Source: a virus. From it: a stretch of DNA of 21,422 bases. Shown here one piece after another: positions 13,723 to 21,406 of the stretch. The notes under the pieces were generated by a model. It made no database searches. It was not told where the DNA came from and saw only the letters and a list, made by a program, of their open reading frames with translations. Location of the stretch: the IMG/VR virus record IMGVR_UViG_3300049893_000267, positions 1 to 21,422 of that record, one strand, 5' to 3'. The translations under genes were made by a program, and so were the position numbers. Each line of letters begins with the position of its first letter. The first letter of the stretch is position 1.

Positions 13723-14118
13723 TTACTTTTTTTGTGATTTGTCAAGCAATGGTTTTACTAACTCATATACTTTATAACTTTCTTCTTCAGCCCATGTAAT
13801 AATTTCTTCTTCATCAGTGTGCATATTAAATGACTGATGCATTAGTTCATGCATTATTAATCCAAATGTTTCTATATCTGTACCACATCTTGAAAGATTA
13901 ATAAATACATAAGTAGGGTCATTATTTTCATAAACACCATCTGCTTGTGGTACAAAGTTACTCCAGCCAGCAATATATGATTGTTCTGTGTTGTTTACGT
14001 GATTTTGACACTCTGCCATAGATAAACCATGCATAGACTCTACATTGTAGTATCTGAAAATATCACAGGGGTCATAAGATAAGAGAAGCACGTATCCTTT
14101 CATTAAAAATGTAATCAT
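13723..14118 (-). CDS. Zincin-like metallopeptidase domain protein
   Basis: This 131-residue protein contains LIMHELMHQSF with HExxH at residues 90-94. It is followed about ten residues on by EEEIITWAEE (103-112), where a Glu could be the third zinc ligand as in gluzincins. The hydrophobic helix before the HExxH and the small size suggest a minimal metalloprotease. Phage proteins of this form may cleave host or phage proteins, but specificity is unknown. The N-terminus is hydrophobic (MITFLMKGYVLLLSY) yet too short and polar-interrupted to be a clear signal peptide. It lies downstream of the photoproduct-lyase gene without overlap. Confidence 0.65.
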   Translation of the reverse strand: MITFLMKGYVLLLSYDPCDIFRYYNVESMHGLSMAECQNHVNNTEQSYIAGWSNFVPQADGVYENNDPTYVFINLSRCGTDIETFGLIMHELMHQSFNMHTDEEEIITWAEEESYKVYELVKPLLDKSQKK

Positions 14119-14138
14119 AACTAAACTCTTGCTTTAAG

Positions 14139-14999
14139 TTAAAAGATATAACGTATTGTGTTCCAAGGTATTACCTCATTATGCAAAGCAGTCCACTCTT
14201 TGATGTACTCTGCTTTGACATCGTGTTTATAGCGAATGTTGGTACCTCCATACTGAGATACTTTAGATTCTTGTACTTCAGGAGTCCATAGTAAATTTTC
14301 ACCAGGTAGATTCTGTTGCAAGTTATAGTAGTGCTTGTCTTCATTATGTGTCAAAAATATAACTTCAGCTTTTACTTGATCTTTATACTTCTTATCCACA
14401 AGTGCATCTACGCCTTCAAAAAGCATTCTATATTGTTTAATCCAATCTGGTGCAACAATGACAGGAGAAAAATTAATGTGAACATCATAACCTGCTTCTA
14501 TAAAATCATTAATTGCTCTTACTCTATCAATAATCTTTGATGTGTTAGGTTCAACTATAGTAGAATATGCTTGAGGCATAAGACTAAAACGTATTCTAAC
14601 TTTTTGATTAGGATTAAATGTAAGCAATTCAGGGTTTACATACTTAGTAGCAAATGAACCCATTGCAACATTATGATCTCTAAAGAACTCAAAGATTTTC
14701 TGCCACTCATGGTACTTAGCATGTAATGCAAAGTCCTCATTGCAGGAAATGTCATATGTAATTAAATAATCATGAGTCTGATTAGGTTTCTCTGCGTCAG
14801 CAAACCAAGAATGATGGTCAATAGCAGTCAGGATTTCTTCTGTGTTAGTAGCAACATCTAATCCTTCAGCTTTATGTCGCTTCATGTAGCAATAGGAGCA
14901 GTTGTATAAGCACCCATATCCAAATGAAGGACTTATGTAGTCAGTAGACCTACCAGAAGGTCTGATAAGCATTGATTTTCTAATAATCTTTTCAACCAT
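14139..14999 (-). CDS. Spore photoproduct lyase-like radical SAM protein
   Basis: This 286-residue protein has the radical SAM cluster motif CLYNCSYC, with C30, C34 and C37 (CxxxCxxC). Around it, SPSFGYGC and YMKRH match the spore photoproduct lyase branch. Later segments VRIRFSLMPQ, DRVRAINDFIEAGYDVHINFSPVIV and LFLTHN-type strands also match. The Bacillus enzyme (about 340 residues) repairs the spore thymine dimer; this one is shorter. The phage version may repair UV damage or act on another DNA lesion. The hydrogen-donor cysteine of the lyase cannot be placed confidently. The gene follows a hairpin terminator and precedes the zincin gene. Family assignment is good, substrate is inferred. 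Confidence 0.82.
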   Translation of the reverse strand: MVEKIIRKSMLIRPSGRSTDYISPSFGYGCLYNCSYCYMKRHKAEGLDVATNTEEILTAIDHHSWFADAEKPNQTHDYLITYDISCNEDFALHAKYHEWQKIFEFFRDHNVAMGSFATKYVNPELLTFNPNQKVRIRFSLMPQAYSTIVEPNTSKIIDRVRAINDFIEAGYDVHINFSPVIVAPDWIKQYRMLFEGVDALVDKKYKDQVKAEVIFLTHNEDKHYYNLQQNLPGENLLWTPEVQESKVSQYGGTNIRYKHDVKAEYIKEWTALHNEVIPWNTIRYIF

Positions 15000-15023
15000 A
15001 ATTTTAGGTTATTAAAGTAATAA

Positions 15024-15047
15024 ACCCCAGGCTATTACACCTGGGGT
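15024..15047 (-). terminator. Terminator between VWA and photoproduct-lyase genes
   Basis: An eight-pair stem ACCCCAGG/CCTGGGGT (15024-15031 with 15040-15047) has an eight-base loop. On the minus strand it is followed by TTATTACTTTAAT. It sits midway between the VWA stop and the radical SAM start. Partial termination would set different levels for the two products. Confidence 0.75.
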
Positions 15048-15071
15048 ATTACAGATACAAACAATAAACAA

Positions 15072-16976
15072 TTAAACAAACACGCTTTCTTTAATCATTG
15101 TGTCAACCTTTCTACTCATATATGCTACCATGTCTTTTGGAAGATTCTTTATATCAGTCATTGTGATATAATGGTTAAACATTTGAGCAGAAGGAACACA
15201 TGTATTAATAGCAATTTGAATTACTTGAAATCCCATAGCTTCTGCTTTTAGTACTTTCTTGCGAACATCCTCAATAGCAGAAGAACCATGGTATCCTCTA
15301 GCACATGGACCACCATCAGACAAAACAAACAAAATACCGTTGTTTTTTGTATATTGTCTAATGCGTTTAGCAGTTGCAAGTATTGCAGTACCATCTCTGT
15401 TTTCTGAACGAGCGCGAACACTACCTAAAGCATACATATCTGTTACTTTACCAGGTTCTTTGTACACGTTGATTTCTGTAGAACCAGTATGTCTAATGTC
15501 AGCACTGTGACCATAGATAAACAATTCAACATCACGCATCTTCTTAAATACTTCATTCAAGAATATTGCAGCTTGTCTTGCTTTATCTATTTCTTCACCA
15601 CCCATAGAACCTGATTCATCAATCAATACACCAACACAAATCTTATTGGTTTTTACTTGACCTATACGCTCATAGATAGTAGGTACATGCTGCTTTGCTT
15701 CTGCAAGTTTACCTGTATCCAATCTACCTGAACGCATACCTCTCATAGAAAACTCATAATCTTTGCTTTTGCGTTGAAACAGTCTAGCAAGAGTTTGTGC
15801 TTTTGCAAGATCAATCTTTTCACGATCTTTTACATATCTTGTTTTATTGCCACTAGCAATGTCAAAATATATCTTGCTTTCTCCATCAACAACACCTTCA
15901 TCTATTGACGTCCAATCACCTCTTGCTTCTGGTTCTTTGGTAGCATCTTCAAACTCATCAAATGCTTCCCTATCATCACTAGACAATGATTCTTCACTAT
16001 AATCTTCAGGATTTTCAAAGATTTGATCCATCATTTGATCTGCTAGTTGATCTACACCAGTTTTACCAGAAAACATAGGAGTTTTTGAAGGTTCTTTTGA
16101 AGAGTCTTCACCTGAAGAGTCTTCACCCTCACCTTCCCCTTCTCCTTCTCCTTCTCCTCCTTCAGATGGTGGTGGTTCTTCTTCTTTATACTCATAAATG
16201 ATTTTAGCAATACTTTGAGCAAAGCTTGCACATTCTTCATGAGTACCAGGAATACCACCTCTGCGTTTCAACATACGTTCAATAGACTCAATGGGTTTTG
16301 CAAACTCATCCATGTCTTCAGAACTAATGTGTGCAGGGTAACGAAGCATTTTGATAACCAAATCTAGCAATCTTGCTTGTTGAGAAGCATCTTCAGGTAG
16401 TTCTTGATAGTTTTCATCAAATGTATAATCTTTATACTTTTGAACAAACTTCAGATAACCTGGATATCTCTCACCAATCTTCTGATTGATACGCTCTCCA
16501 TTCAATACAGCAGTCAAAAGAGATTTTACATCTCTTTTATCTGTTTTAAGCATTGGAGACATTGATTGAGAATACTCTCTATCAGTTTGCATAGAAGCAT
16601 ATGCAGCATTCTGAATACAAGCACCGTAAAAAGCATCAATTGCTTTAGGATCAGATGAATAAGTTCCATCTTCACCTTTCAACATCTTGATAGGAATGTG
16701 AATTTTAGGTGCAGAAGTATTCATATGCGAAAGCACCTGCCTTGCATTAACCTCATTTTTAAATTTACTAGGTACGCCAAGTACTTTGAACATGGAACCT
16801 AAAAACTTACCTGCATCTTTAGCAGGATTCTTGTCATTGTAGAAATAAGAAGAATAACTCTTTCTTCCAGCATCCCAGTTAAAGAATCTTTTTGATTCAT
16901 CAACATACGTATATGCATCTTCTGCACGTCTGTTGAACCAGTCTCTTACAAATTTACCTTTTGTTGACTTACTCAT
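15072..16976 (-). CDS. VWA-domain protein partnering a MoxR ATPase (CobT-C/CbbO type)
   Basis: This 634-residue protein ends in a von Willebrand A domain with an intact metal-ion site. DESGS lies at 453-457, a conserved Thr at about 530 in DGTA, and LSDGGP with Asp at about 554. These residues bind Mg or Mn and a target. Residues 1-265 are helical and unrecognised. A flexible linker follows, with a Gly-Glu repeat (GEGEGEGEGEGE near residues 274-285) and an acidic stretch. VWA proteins next to MoxR or CbbQ ATPases (CbbQ/CbbO, CobS/CobT, RavA/ViaA) form ATP-driven remodelling or insertion complexes. Here the MoxR gene is immediately upstream. The client protein is unknown. No signal peptide. 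Confidence 0.88.
   Translation of the reverse strand: MSKSTKGKFVRDWFNRRAEDAYTYVDESKRFFNWDAGRKSYSSYFYNDKNPAKDAGKFLGSMFKVLGVPSKFKNEVNARQVLSHMNTSAPKIHIPIKMLKGEDGTYSSDPKAIDAFYGACIQNAAYASMQTDREYSQSMSPMLKTDKRDVKSLLTAVLNGERINQKIGERYPGYLKFVQKYKDYTFDENYQELPEDASQQARLLDLVIKMLRYPAHISSEDMDEFAKPIESIERMLKRRGGIPGTHEECASFAQSIAKIIYEYKEEEPPPSEGGEGEGEGEGEGEDSSGEDSSKEPSKTPMFSGKTGVDQLADQMMDQIFENPEDYSEESLSSDDREAFDEFEDATKEPEARGDWTSIDEGVVDGESKIYFDIASGNKTRYVKDREKIDLAKAQTLARLFQRKSKDYEFSMRGMRSGRLDTGKLAEAKQHVPTIYERIGQVKTNKICVGVLIDESGSMGGEEIDKARQAAIFLNEVFKKMRDVELFIYGHSADIRHTGSTEINVYKEPGKVTDMYALGSVRARSENRDGTAILATAKRIRQYTKNNGILFVLSDGGPCARGYHGSSAIEDVRKKVLKAEAMGFQVIQIAINTCVPSAQMFNHYITMTDIKNLPKDMVAYMSRKVDTMIKESVFV
16098..16160. 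repeat. Low-complexity coding repeat in VWA linker
   Basis: Two tandem copies of a 15-base unit TGAAGAGTCTTCACC (16098-16112 and 16113-16127) encode a GEDSS-type repeat. They are followed by a CCTTCT hexamer-like stretch (16126-16160) that encodes alternating Gly and Glu. All units are multiples of three, so slippage would alter linker length without changing frame. Confidence 0.8.
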
Positions 16977-17000
16977 AAGTGGGGTTTAAAAAATTAAAAA

Positions 17001-17025
17001 GGGGAGAGTTGTCATAACCCTCCCC
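17001..17025 (-). terminator. Strong terminator between MoxR and VWA genes
   Basis: A ten-pair stem lies at 17001-17010 with 17016-17025 (GGGGAG extended by four pairs on each side of loop GTCAT in the plus reading). On the minus strand the stem is followed at once by TTTTTAATTTTTT. This is a textbook rho-independent structure between two genes that are expected to work together. It would make the ATPase more abundant than the VWA protein. Confidence 0.85.
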
Positions 17026-17035
17026 ATAAAGACAA

Positions 17036-18319
17036 TTAGAACGCAGCCATGATGGACAAAACTTTAGAGCGTTCTGTCACACCAATACCATCTTCAAACA
17101 AAGGAAGAATTGTTTGTTCCAATGCTTTAGATCTGTCAAAACCATCTGCAATCAAACTAGCAGCTTGAAGAGTATGGCGAACAGAAACAGCATTAGACAA
17201 CTCTTGCTCTCTGTATTGCTTGCGAATCTCATTAGATACACGTACAATTGCAGTTGCAGATTTCTCATCTACACCTGTACGCATCATAAGAACACGCACC
17301 TCATCCTTGTCATTTGGATATGACAATTCAATAGGGAAGAAACGGTCAAGCAACGCTCTGTCAATCGCTTGAGTACCAGAGTATTCTGCACCCAAGTTAG
17401 CAGTAGCAAAGAATACAGTATTGCTTTCAACTGCAATCTTGCGATCACATCCTTCACAAGCAATGTCAATTGGCAAGTAACGACGTGAATCTAAGCATGG
17501 GAACAAGATATTGTTAGCAGCAAGAGGTGAACGATTCAACTCATCTAGCAATACAATGCCACCGCTTCTGATATGATCAACAAATGGTGCAAACTCAAAT
17601 GCTGAATGACCATCTTTGTTCAAACGGTGAACACCTTGCAATGCAGAAGAAGCATCTTGTACAGTACCCATATCTTGGATATATAACTCACGCTCCATAG
17701 CATGTGCTAAGTGTTTCATGATTTCTGTCTTACCACAACCAGTAGGGCCTATTAACAAAGTATTCTCACCACGTAGTACATTGCGCACCATCAAATACCA
17801 CTGATCAGGATTGACTTGGAAACCAATGTCTTCTACTTTAGGAACAGGATACTTAGCTGCAATACTTACACGCATTGAACCAGATGCTGTAGTTCCTGTA
17901 GTAGGAATTTCCATCTTCTTGTCAAAGTCAACAATGTAACCATAACCTGCAACTGCTTCAGCAAATTTCTTTGCAGTTTCAAGGTTAAAATCTTCATTGT
18001 TTACTTGAATCATATAGTCAACTACATAGTCAACCATAGTCTTCAAGTTCTCTTCAGAAATGCCTACAAGTGGATACACATTTTCTCCCATCAACAAAGG
18101 AATAGCAGCACCTGTAGGGATATGGATGTGATCTGCTTCTGGTTTCTCAATAGTATGAGAATAGAAGATAGTACCCAATGGGAACTTTGCAAATTCTGCA
18201 ATGTTTGATGTAATCTTTGTGTCCTCAAGCTTGCGCGTCAAGTCTTTCTCAAATGGTTGAGATGCTAAAGGACGAATTTGGTAGCTAGTACCCTCAATAA
18301 AAGATCTTAAAAGAATCAT
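17036..18319 (-). CDS. MoxR/CbbQ-type AAA+ ATPase
   Basis: This 427-residue protein has Walker A GPTGCGKT at 191-198, Walker B IVLLDE at 255-260 followed by LNRSP, sensor-1 FFATANLG at 304-310 and the arginine-finger helix AIDRALLDRF at 318-327. The order matches MoxR/CbbQ ATPases, which form hexameric rings. An N-terminal extension of about 165 residues is unrecognised. A CEGC pair (288-291) sits between motifs and might bind metal. MoxR proteins work with VWA partners, and one follows directly downstream behind a terminator. Phage MoxR/VWA pairs are not well described. It starts at the ATG at 18319, 17 bases after the previous gene's stop. Confidence 0.9.
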   Translation of the reverse strand: MILLRSFIEGTSYQIRPLASQPFEKDLTRKLEDTKITSNIAEFAKFPLGTIFYSHTIEKPEADHIHIPTGAAIPLLMGENVYPLVGISEENLKTMVDYVVDYMIQVNNEDFNLETAKKFAEAVAGYGYIVDFDKKMEIPTTGTTASGSMRVSIAAKYPVPKVEDIGFQVNPDQWYLMVRNVLRGENTLLIGPTGCGKTEIMKHLAHAMERELYIQDMGTVQDASSALQGVHRLNKDGHSAFEFAPFVDHIRSGGIVLLDELNRSPLAANNILFPCLDSRRYLPIDIACEGCDRKIAVESNTVFFATANLGAEYSGTQAIDRALLDRFFPIELSYPNDKDEVRVLMMRTGVDEKSATAIVRVSNEIRKQYREQELSNAVSVRHTLQAASLIADGFDRSKALEQTILPLFEDGIGVTERSKVLSIMAAF

Positions 18320-18335
18320 TTCTGTAAATTTTTAG

Positions 18336-18926
18336 TTATTGAATTAAAAAACCGTTGCAATTTTCAATGAAGTTTGCAAATACTTCTAAATCGTCAAGTG
18401 TACATGAATGTGCAGGTGCATATTCTATATTGTCAATTCTAATTGGTGAATAGATAATTCCATTTAAAGGAACTACACTATTCAATTCTGTTGTCATTTC
18501 TTCTGTAACACCAGGAAACTCTGAAAGTTTATTCCACACTCCTAAGTTGTAGTAAACAGTGTCATGTTTAATTAATGCAAAGAATATCATTAATTCTGAA
18601 AGCAATTCTTTAACCAGAACACATGTTTCTGCTGATACTTTAGAACCTTCATTCATGTCAAAAGAATCTTTCAACTCTTCTAGTTGATCTTTTGAAAAAG
18701 ATATTGTGGGTTCTGACAAGTTTAGGTTGGATTCAATTGCTATTGTAAGCAATCCACCTATAGCTCTCCATGTTTTAACAGGATAACATATAACAACGCC
18801 TGGAACTTCTGAATTTATTTTCAGTTCATATTCTTCTGCTGCTTTCAACAATTCAGGTGAAGCATCTTCAGGAATAGGAACAATAACTTTGTCTTTAGGA
18901 TTTAAACCAAATAGATAAATTGCCAT
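18336..18926 (-). CDS. Unknown 196-residue protein upstream of MoxR
   Basis: The protein is not recognised. It has a short start MAIYLFGLNPKDKVIV, a helical middle (ELLKAAEEYELKIN, KDQLEELKDSF) and a strand-rich C-terminus. I chose the ATG at 18926. A further in-frame ATG at 18959 would put the coding region across the hairpin terminator at 18935-18962 and make a hydrophobic leader that is the terminator sequence itself. The short spacing to the MoxR gene (16 bases) suggests co-transcription with it, so it may be a third component of the MoxR/VWA group. Confidence 0.65.
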   Translation of the reverse strand: MAIYLFGLNPKDKVIVPIPEDASPELLKAAEEYELKINSEVPGVVICYPVKTWRAIGGLLTIAIESNLNLSEPTISFSKDQLEELKDSFDMNEGSKVSAETCVLVKELLSELMIFFALIKHDTVYYNLGVWNKLSEFPGVTEEMTTELNSVVPLNGIIYSPIRIDNIEYAPAHSCTLDDLEVFANFIENCNGFLIQ

Positions 18927-18934
18927 AAAAATAA

Positions 18935-18962
18935 AAAGTGCTCCCACTGAGGAGAGCACTTT
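18935..18962 (-). terminator. Terminator at start of the MoxR group
   Basis: A nine-pair stem AAAGTGCTC/GAGCACTTT (18935-18943 with 18954-18962) is followed on the minus strand by TTATTTTTATGG, which runs into the ATG of the next gene. The stem is symmetric enough to stop either strand. It separates the 21.4-18.9 kb group from the MoxR group. Confidence 0.8.
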
Positions 18963-18977
18963 GTTAAAGGGTTAATA

Positions 18978-19493
18978 TTAAAGACCTCCCATAAGATCAG
19001 AGATGTCAATGTCACCATCAAATGGTTTCTTGTCATCACTGTTGTCATCAAATCCATCTTGCTGTTTTCTCAAGAAATCCATGATATCACCTCTGCTAGA
19101 CTGCAAAAGAATGTCTAATTCACTTTGAATTTTTTTCATTTCTTCTGTATTTTCTTCAGCAGCAGCTTTACGCATACGCTTTTCAAGATCACCAATCTTT
19201 TGACCTAAATCATTAGGTAAGTTAGCAACAAGTCTAGATAACTCATCAACCTTGTCAAGTTTTTCCATGAGTTCTTCTTTTGCTATCTCAAGTGAGCGAA
19301 TTGCAACATCAATCATACCCATCAATACAAAAGGACTTGCTTTTGTTTTGAAGATTTTTGATGAGGGTTTACCGAGATTGTCAGCTTCAACACCAAAGAT
19401 CAAGTGATCATTAGGTTCAAAACCTAAAGCTTCTATTGATCTTATTACATCAGTGACACGAGCAAGCAGCTCTATTGATTCTTTCTTTTTCAT
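18978..19493 (-). CDS. Unknown protein with central coiled coil
   Basis: This 171-residue protein is not recognised. It has an N-terminal helical part with SIEALGFEPNDHLIFG, then long charged helices (EIAKEELMEKLDKVDEL, DLGQKIGDLEKRMRKAAAEE) likely to form a coiled coil. An acidic, disordered-looking tail ends DISDLMGGL. The ATG overlaps the upstream stop (ATGA), linking it to the 103-residue gene. It is followed by the terminator at 18935. Such a layout fits a scaffold- or adaptor-like protein, unproven. Confidence 0.65.
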   Translation of the reverse strand: MKKKESIELLARVTDVIRSIEALGFEPNDHLIFGVEADNLGKPSSKIFKTKASPFVLMGMIDVAIRSLEIAKEELMEKLDKVDELSRLVANLPNDLGQKIGDLEKRMRKAAAEENTEEMKKIQSELDILLQSSRGDIMDFLRKQQDGFDDNSDDKKPFDGDIDISDLMGGL

Positions 19494-19801
19494 TTCTTTT
19501 GTAATTGATTTGCAAATGTTTTACAGGTTTCATCACACTCTTCGATGAGTTCAGCAACAGGTTTAAGCTTGTTAACAAGACTTGCTAAGCTTTGATATTG
19601 CTCGCTGTTTTTAAACTGTTCAACTTTCTCATCAGAGATTGTAATGTAGGCTACACCTTTACCTAATCTGGTGTCTACCACTTTTTGGACACGATTTTCA
19701 TTAAGATTGTGGTTCAATTCCTCAAGAAAAGAACTCATCTTGTAATAAATCACTAGGATTTCTTTGTTGTCAAGACCTTTGTAATTAGATTCTGTTGTCA
19801 T
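19490..19801 (-). CDS. Small unknown protein, mixed fold
   Basis: This 103-residue protein is not recognised. The first part is helical (KEILVIYYKMSSFLEELNHNLNEN), then a short strand-turn segment (VVDTRLGKGVAYITIS). It closes with a charged helix containing two Cys (EECDETC). Both ends overlap neighbouring genes by ATGA, so its translation is coupled to the 177-residue and 171-residue proteins. These three may form one complex. Confidence 0.65.
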   Translation of the reverse strand: MTTESNYKGLDNKEILVIYYKMSSFLEELNHNLNENRVQKVVDTRLGKGVAYITISDEKVEQFKNSEQYQSLASLVNKLKPVAELIEECDETCKTFANQLQKK

Positions 19802-20331
19802 AGCTTTGGAGATTCTAAGGTTATTTCATAATAGTTACGCGGAAGCAATTTACGACGAATAAATTCATCTATCACTTCTTTAGTAGAAATTCCTAATGAT
19901 CTTAGTGTAACCTCTTTTGGTAGAGGATCCAACCAGTCATAGTCTTTGTCACCAATCTTTACATGTCTAAAGATTTCATTGATAAGTTTAGTCTCAATAC
20001 GGAAGTATTGTTTTGCTTTCATAATGTGAATAGCACGCTTAGCTTTCTTGAAATCTTCAACAATTCTAGACAAAGCAGAGGGACTCATTGCAGCAATCTG
20101 CTCTGGTGAGTACTCTTTCAAACCATACATCAATCTGCGGAACATCTGTCTTTGCACCATATTTAGGTGAATAGACTCACGTTCTACAGCTTTAGCGGTT
20201 TGCTTCACTTTAGCGTTAGTGACAGTCTTATGTTGATAGATCTTGTCATAACGGGTAAATGTAGCTTTTCCATGGTCATCAATGGAAATAATTCCCTGCG
20301 CATTTGCAGTAACAATAGCAATTTTGCTCAT
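19798..20331 (-). CDS. Unknown basic protein
   Basis: This 177-residue protein is not recognised. Its N-terminus MSKIAIVTANAQGIISID looks like a strand-turn-strand unit and the rest is helical with many Lys and Arg. Two helices in the middle (EQIAAMSPSALSRIVEDFKKAKRAI) read like a helix-turn-helix, and a second helical pair lies near the end (VTLRSLGISTKEVIDEFIRRKLL). Nucleic-acid binding is plausible but not established. It is the first gene after a promoter-like box and an inverted repeat at 20359-20400, so it may head its own transcription unit. Confidence 0.65.
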   Translation of the reverse strand: MSKIAIVTANAQGIISIDDHGKATFTRYDKIYQHKTVTNAKVKQTAKAVERESIHLNMVQRQMFRRLMYGLKEYSPEQIAAMSPSALSRIVEDFKKAKRAIHIMKAKQYFRIETKLINEIFRHVKIGDKDYDWLDPLPKEVTLRSLGISTKEVIDEFIRRKLLPRNYYEITLESPKL

Positions 20332-20358
20332 GTTTGATAAATTTTAAGGGTTTACTGT

Positions 20359-20384
20359 ACAAAGTTCAGTCATTTAAACTTTGT
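20359..20384. promoter_or_regulatory. Inverted repeat in the leader of the 20331 gene
   Basis: Perfect eight-base arms ACAAAGTT (20359-20366) and AACTTTGT (20377-20384) are separated by ten bases. The repeat lies between the promoter-like TACATTTG box and the start codon. It could be a protein-binding operator or an mRNA hairpin. There is no following T-run, so it is not a typical terminator. Confidence 0.4.
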
Positions 20385-20391
20385 GGATTTG

Positions 20392-20646
20392 TCAAATGTA
20401 ACCTTTTGGTTCGTAAGATTGCAATACTTTAAGATTGTGTGCATCTGCAAGCAGATTCATTTGATCTCTATCAGTTGCTCTTACAATGATAATGTCATGA
20501 TTAGAATTAATACACACACCAAGCATTGGTGGTTCATTAGTTCTTAACGGTTCAAGTTTTGCTTGCCAGTATGCATCATCTAAATGTTTAGATTCAAGAT
20601 ACTCTTGTTCCTGCAATTCTTGTAGTTGCCAGTCTCTAAGCTTCAT
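20392..20646 (-). CDS. Small unknown protein
   Basis: This 84-residue protein is not recognised. It begins MKLRDWQLQELQEQEYLESKH, a helix, then continues with strand-like segments (MLGVCINSNHDIIIVRATD) and ends LQSYEPKGYI. I chose the ATG at 20646, which overlaps the upstream stop by 11 bases (ATGAAGCTTAG). An in-frame start at 20709 would add 21 residues encoded inside the upstream gene. No motif is visible. Confidence 0.6.
   Translation of the reverse strand: MKLRDWQLQELQEQEYLESKHLDDAYWQAKLEPLRTNEPPMLGVCINSNHDIIIVRATDRDQMNLLADAHNLKVLQSYEPKGYI
20393..20400 (-). promoter_or_regulatory. -7 box candidate (TACATTTG) for the 20331 gene
   Basis: The minus strand reads TACATTTG, matching TAnnTTTG. 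A weak ATTG lies 21 bases upstream in place of the -33 TTTG. The box sits at the end of the upstream gene, about 62 bases before the ATG at 20331. Confidence 0.4.
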
Positions 20647-20917
20647 ATGGACAGAATTTAAGATATTTATCTTTGTGGTCTCCATCTTTTCTGAATATGT
20701 AAAACTCATGATTGTACTGAGTTTTGCAATTAGGATAGATAGATGAGAAAGCTTGTTTAAGATCTGTAAAAGGAGTAACAGTAGAACTCTTGGTGATTTT
20801 ATTAAAGACTACCACCTCATAAGAAGCAGTAGTCTTTAGATTATCCCAAATGTGTTCACGGTTCAATCGATTCTGCAATCTCCTTAACTTTACTAACATA
20901 CGTTTTATCTTCAGCAT
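20636..20917 (-). CDS. Small unknown protein, uncertain start
   Basis: This product of up to 93 residues is not recognised. The credible core is SYEVVVFNKITKSSTVTPFTDLKQAF onward, ending FYIFRKDGDHKDKYLKFCPYEA, a mixed strand/helix small domain. The first 20 residues are very basic and lie inside the glucosaminidase gene's last codons, so they may be an artefact of the overlap. Starts at 20917 (ATG), 20899 (ATG) or a TTG near 20866 after AAGGAG are all possible. Confidence 0.55.
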   Translation of the reverse strand: MLKIKRMLVKLRRLQNRLNREHIWDNLKTTASYEVVVFNKITKSSTVTPFTDLKQAFSSIYPNCKTQYNHEFYIFRKDGDHKDKYLKFCPYEA

Positions 20918-21395
20918 AATGTTGAAATAAGTAGTTATAATACTGTTCAGGGGTCTTCAGATCAGATAGATAAGTTGATTGATATAAAGCATAATCTAAT
21001 ACAGATTCACGCCAGTGGTCATATACTGCATGATTAAGATTTGTACCATGATTTGTACTAACCCTTGATGTGGCTTCTTTCATACCAAACAAGTTCATGT
21101 TACTACGAAACAATTCACTTTGAAAGTTCCCTGTTTCAAGTACTGCTTGTGCATATACTATCTTGGGGAACTTAACATTTAATTCTGTTAAGTAATCCAT
21201 AAACTTTGCTTTTGTAAAAACATCTACTCGATCTATGAGAACTTTAAGTTCTTTCTCAGAAGGTTCTTGATGACGTTGTTTTTCTAGATAAGTACCTAAA
21301 GCTAACATAGCAATACCTATTAAAAGCATTATTAATCCATAGGTCAGCAAAACATTAGCATTATATACAGGATGACGAACTGATTTGTAGGTCAT
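20856..21395 (-). CDS. Membrane-anchored glucosaminidase (muramidase-like)
   Basis: This 179-residue protein has one transmembrane segment at about residues 15-35 (LLTYGLIMLLIGIAMLALG), with few preceding charges, then a linker. A glucosaminidase domain of the FlgJ/LytD type follows. Its core QAVLETGNFQSELF contains the catalytic Glu at residue 87, followed by NMNLFGMK (99-106). Such domains cut the bond after N-acetylglucosamine in peptidoglycan. The position at the start of a gene group and the membrane anchor suggest a lysis or cell-entry role; a prophage defence role is less likely. The second half (YLFQHYAEDKTYVSKVKEI) is the usual end of the domain. Confidence 0.8.
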   Translation of the reverse strand: MTYKSVRHPVYNANVLLTYGLIMLLIGIAMLALGTYLEKQRHQEPSEKELKVLIDRVDVFTKAKFMDYLTELNVKFPKIVYAQAVLETGNFQSELFRSNMNLFGMKEATSRVSTNHGTNLNHAVYDHWRESVLDYALYQSTYLSDLKTPEQYYNYLFQHYAEDKTYVSKVKEIAESIEP

Positions 21396-21406
21396 AGAAG
21401 TTTTAT

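Noticed and set aside
16052-16258. A 68-codon lysine-rich frame on the minus strand.
   Set aside because: It is an alternative frame across the low-complexity linker of the VWA gene, with no start signal.
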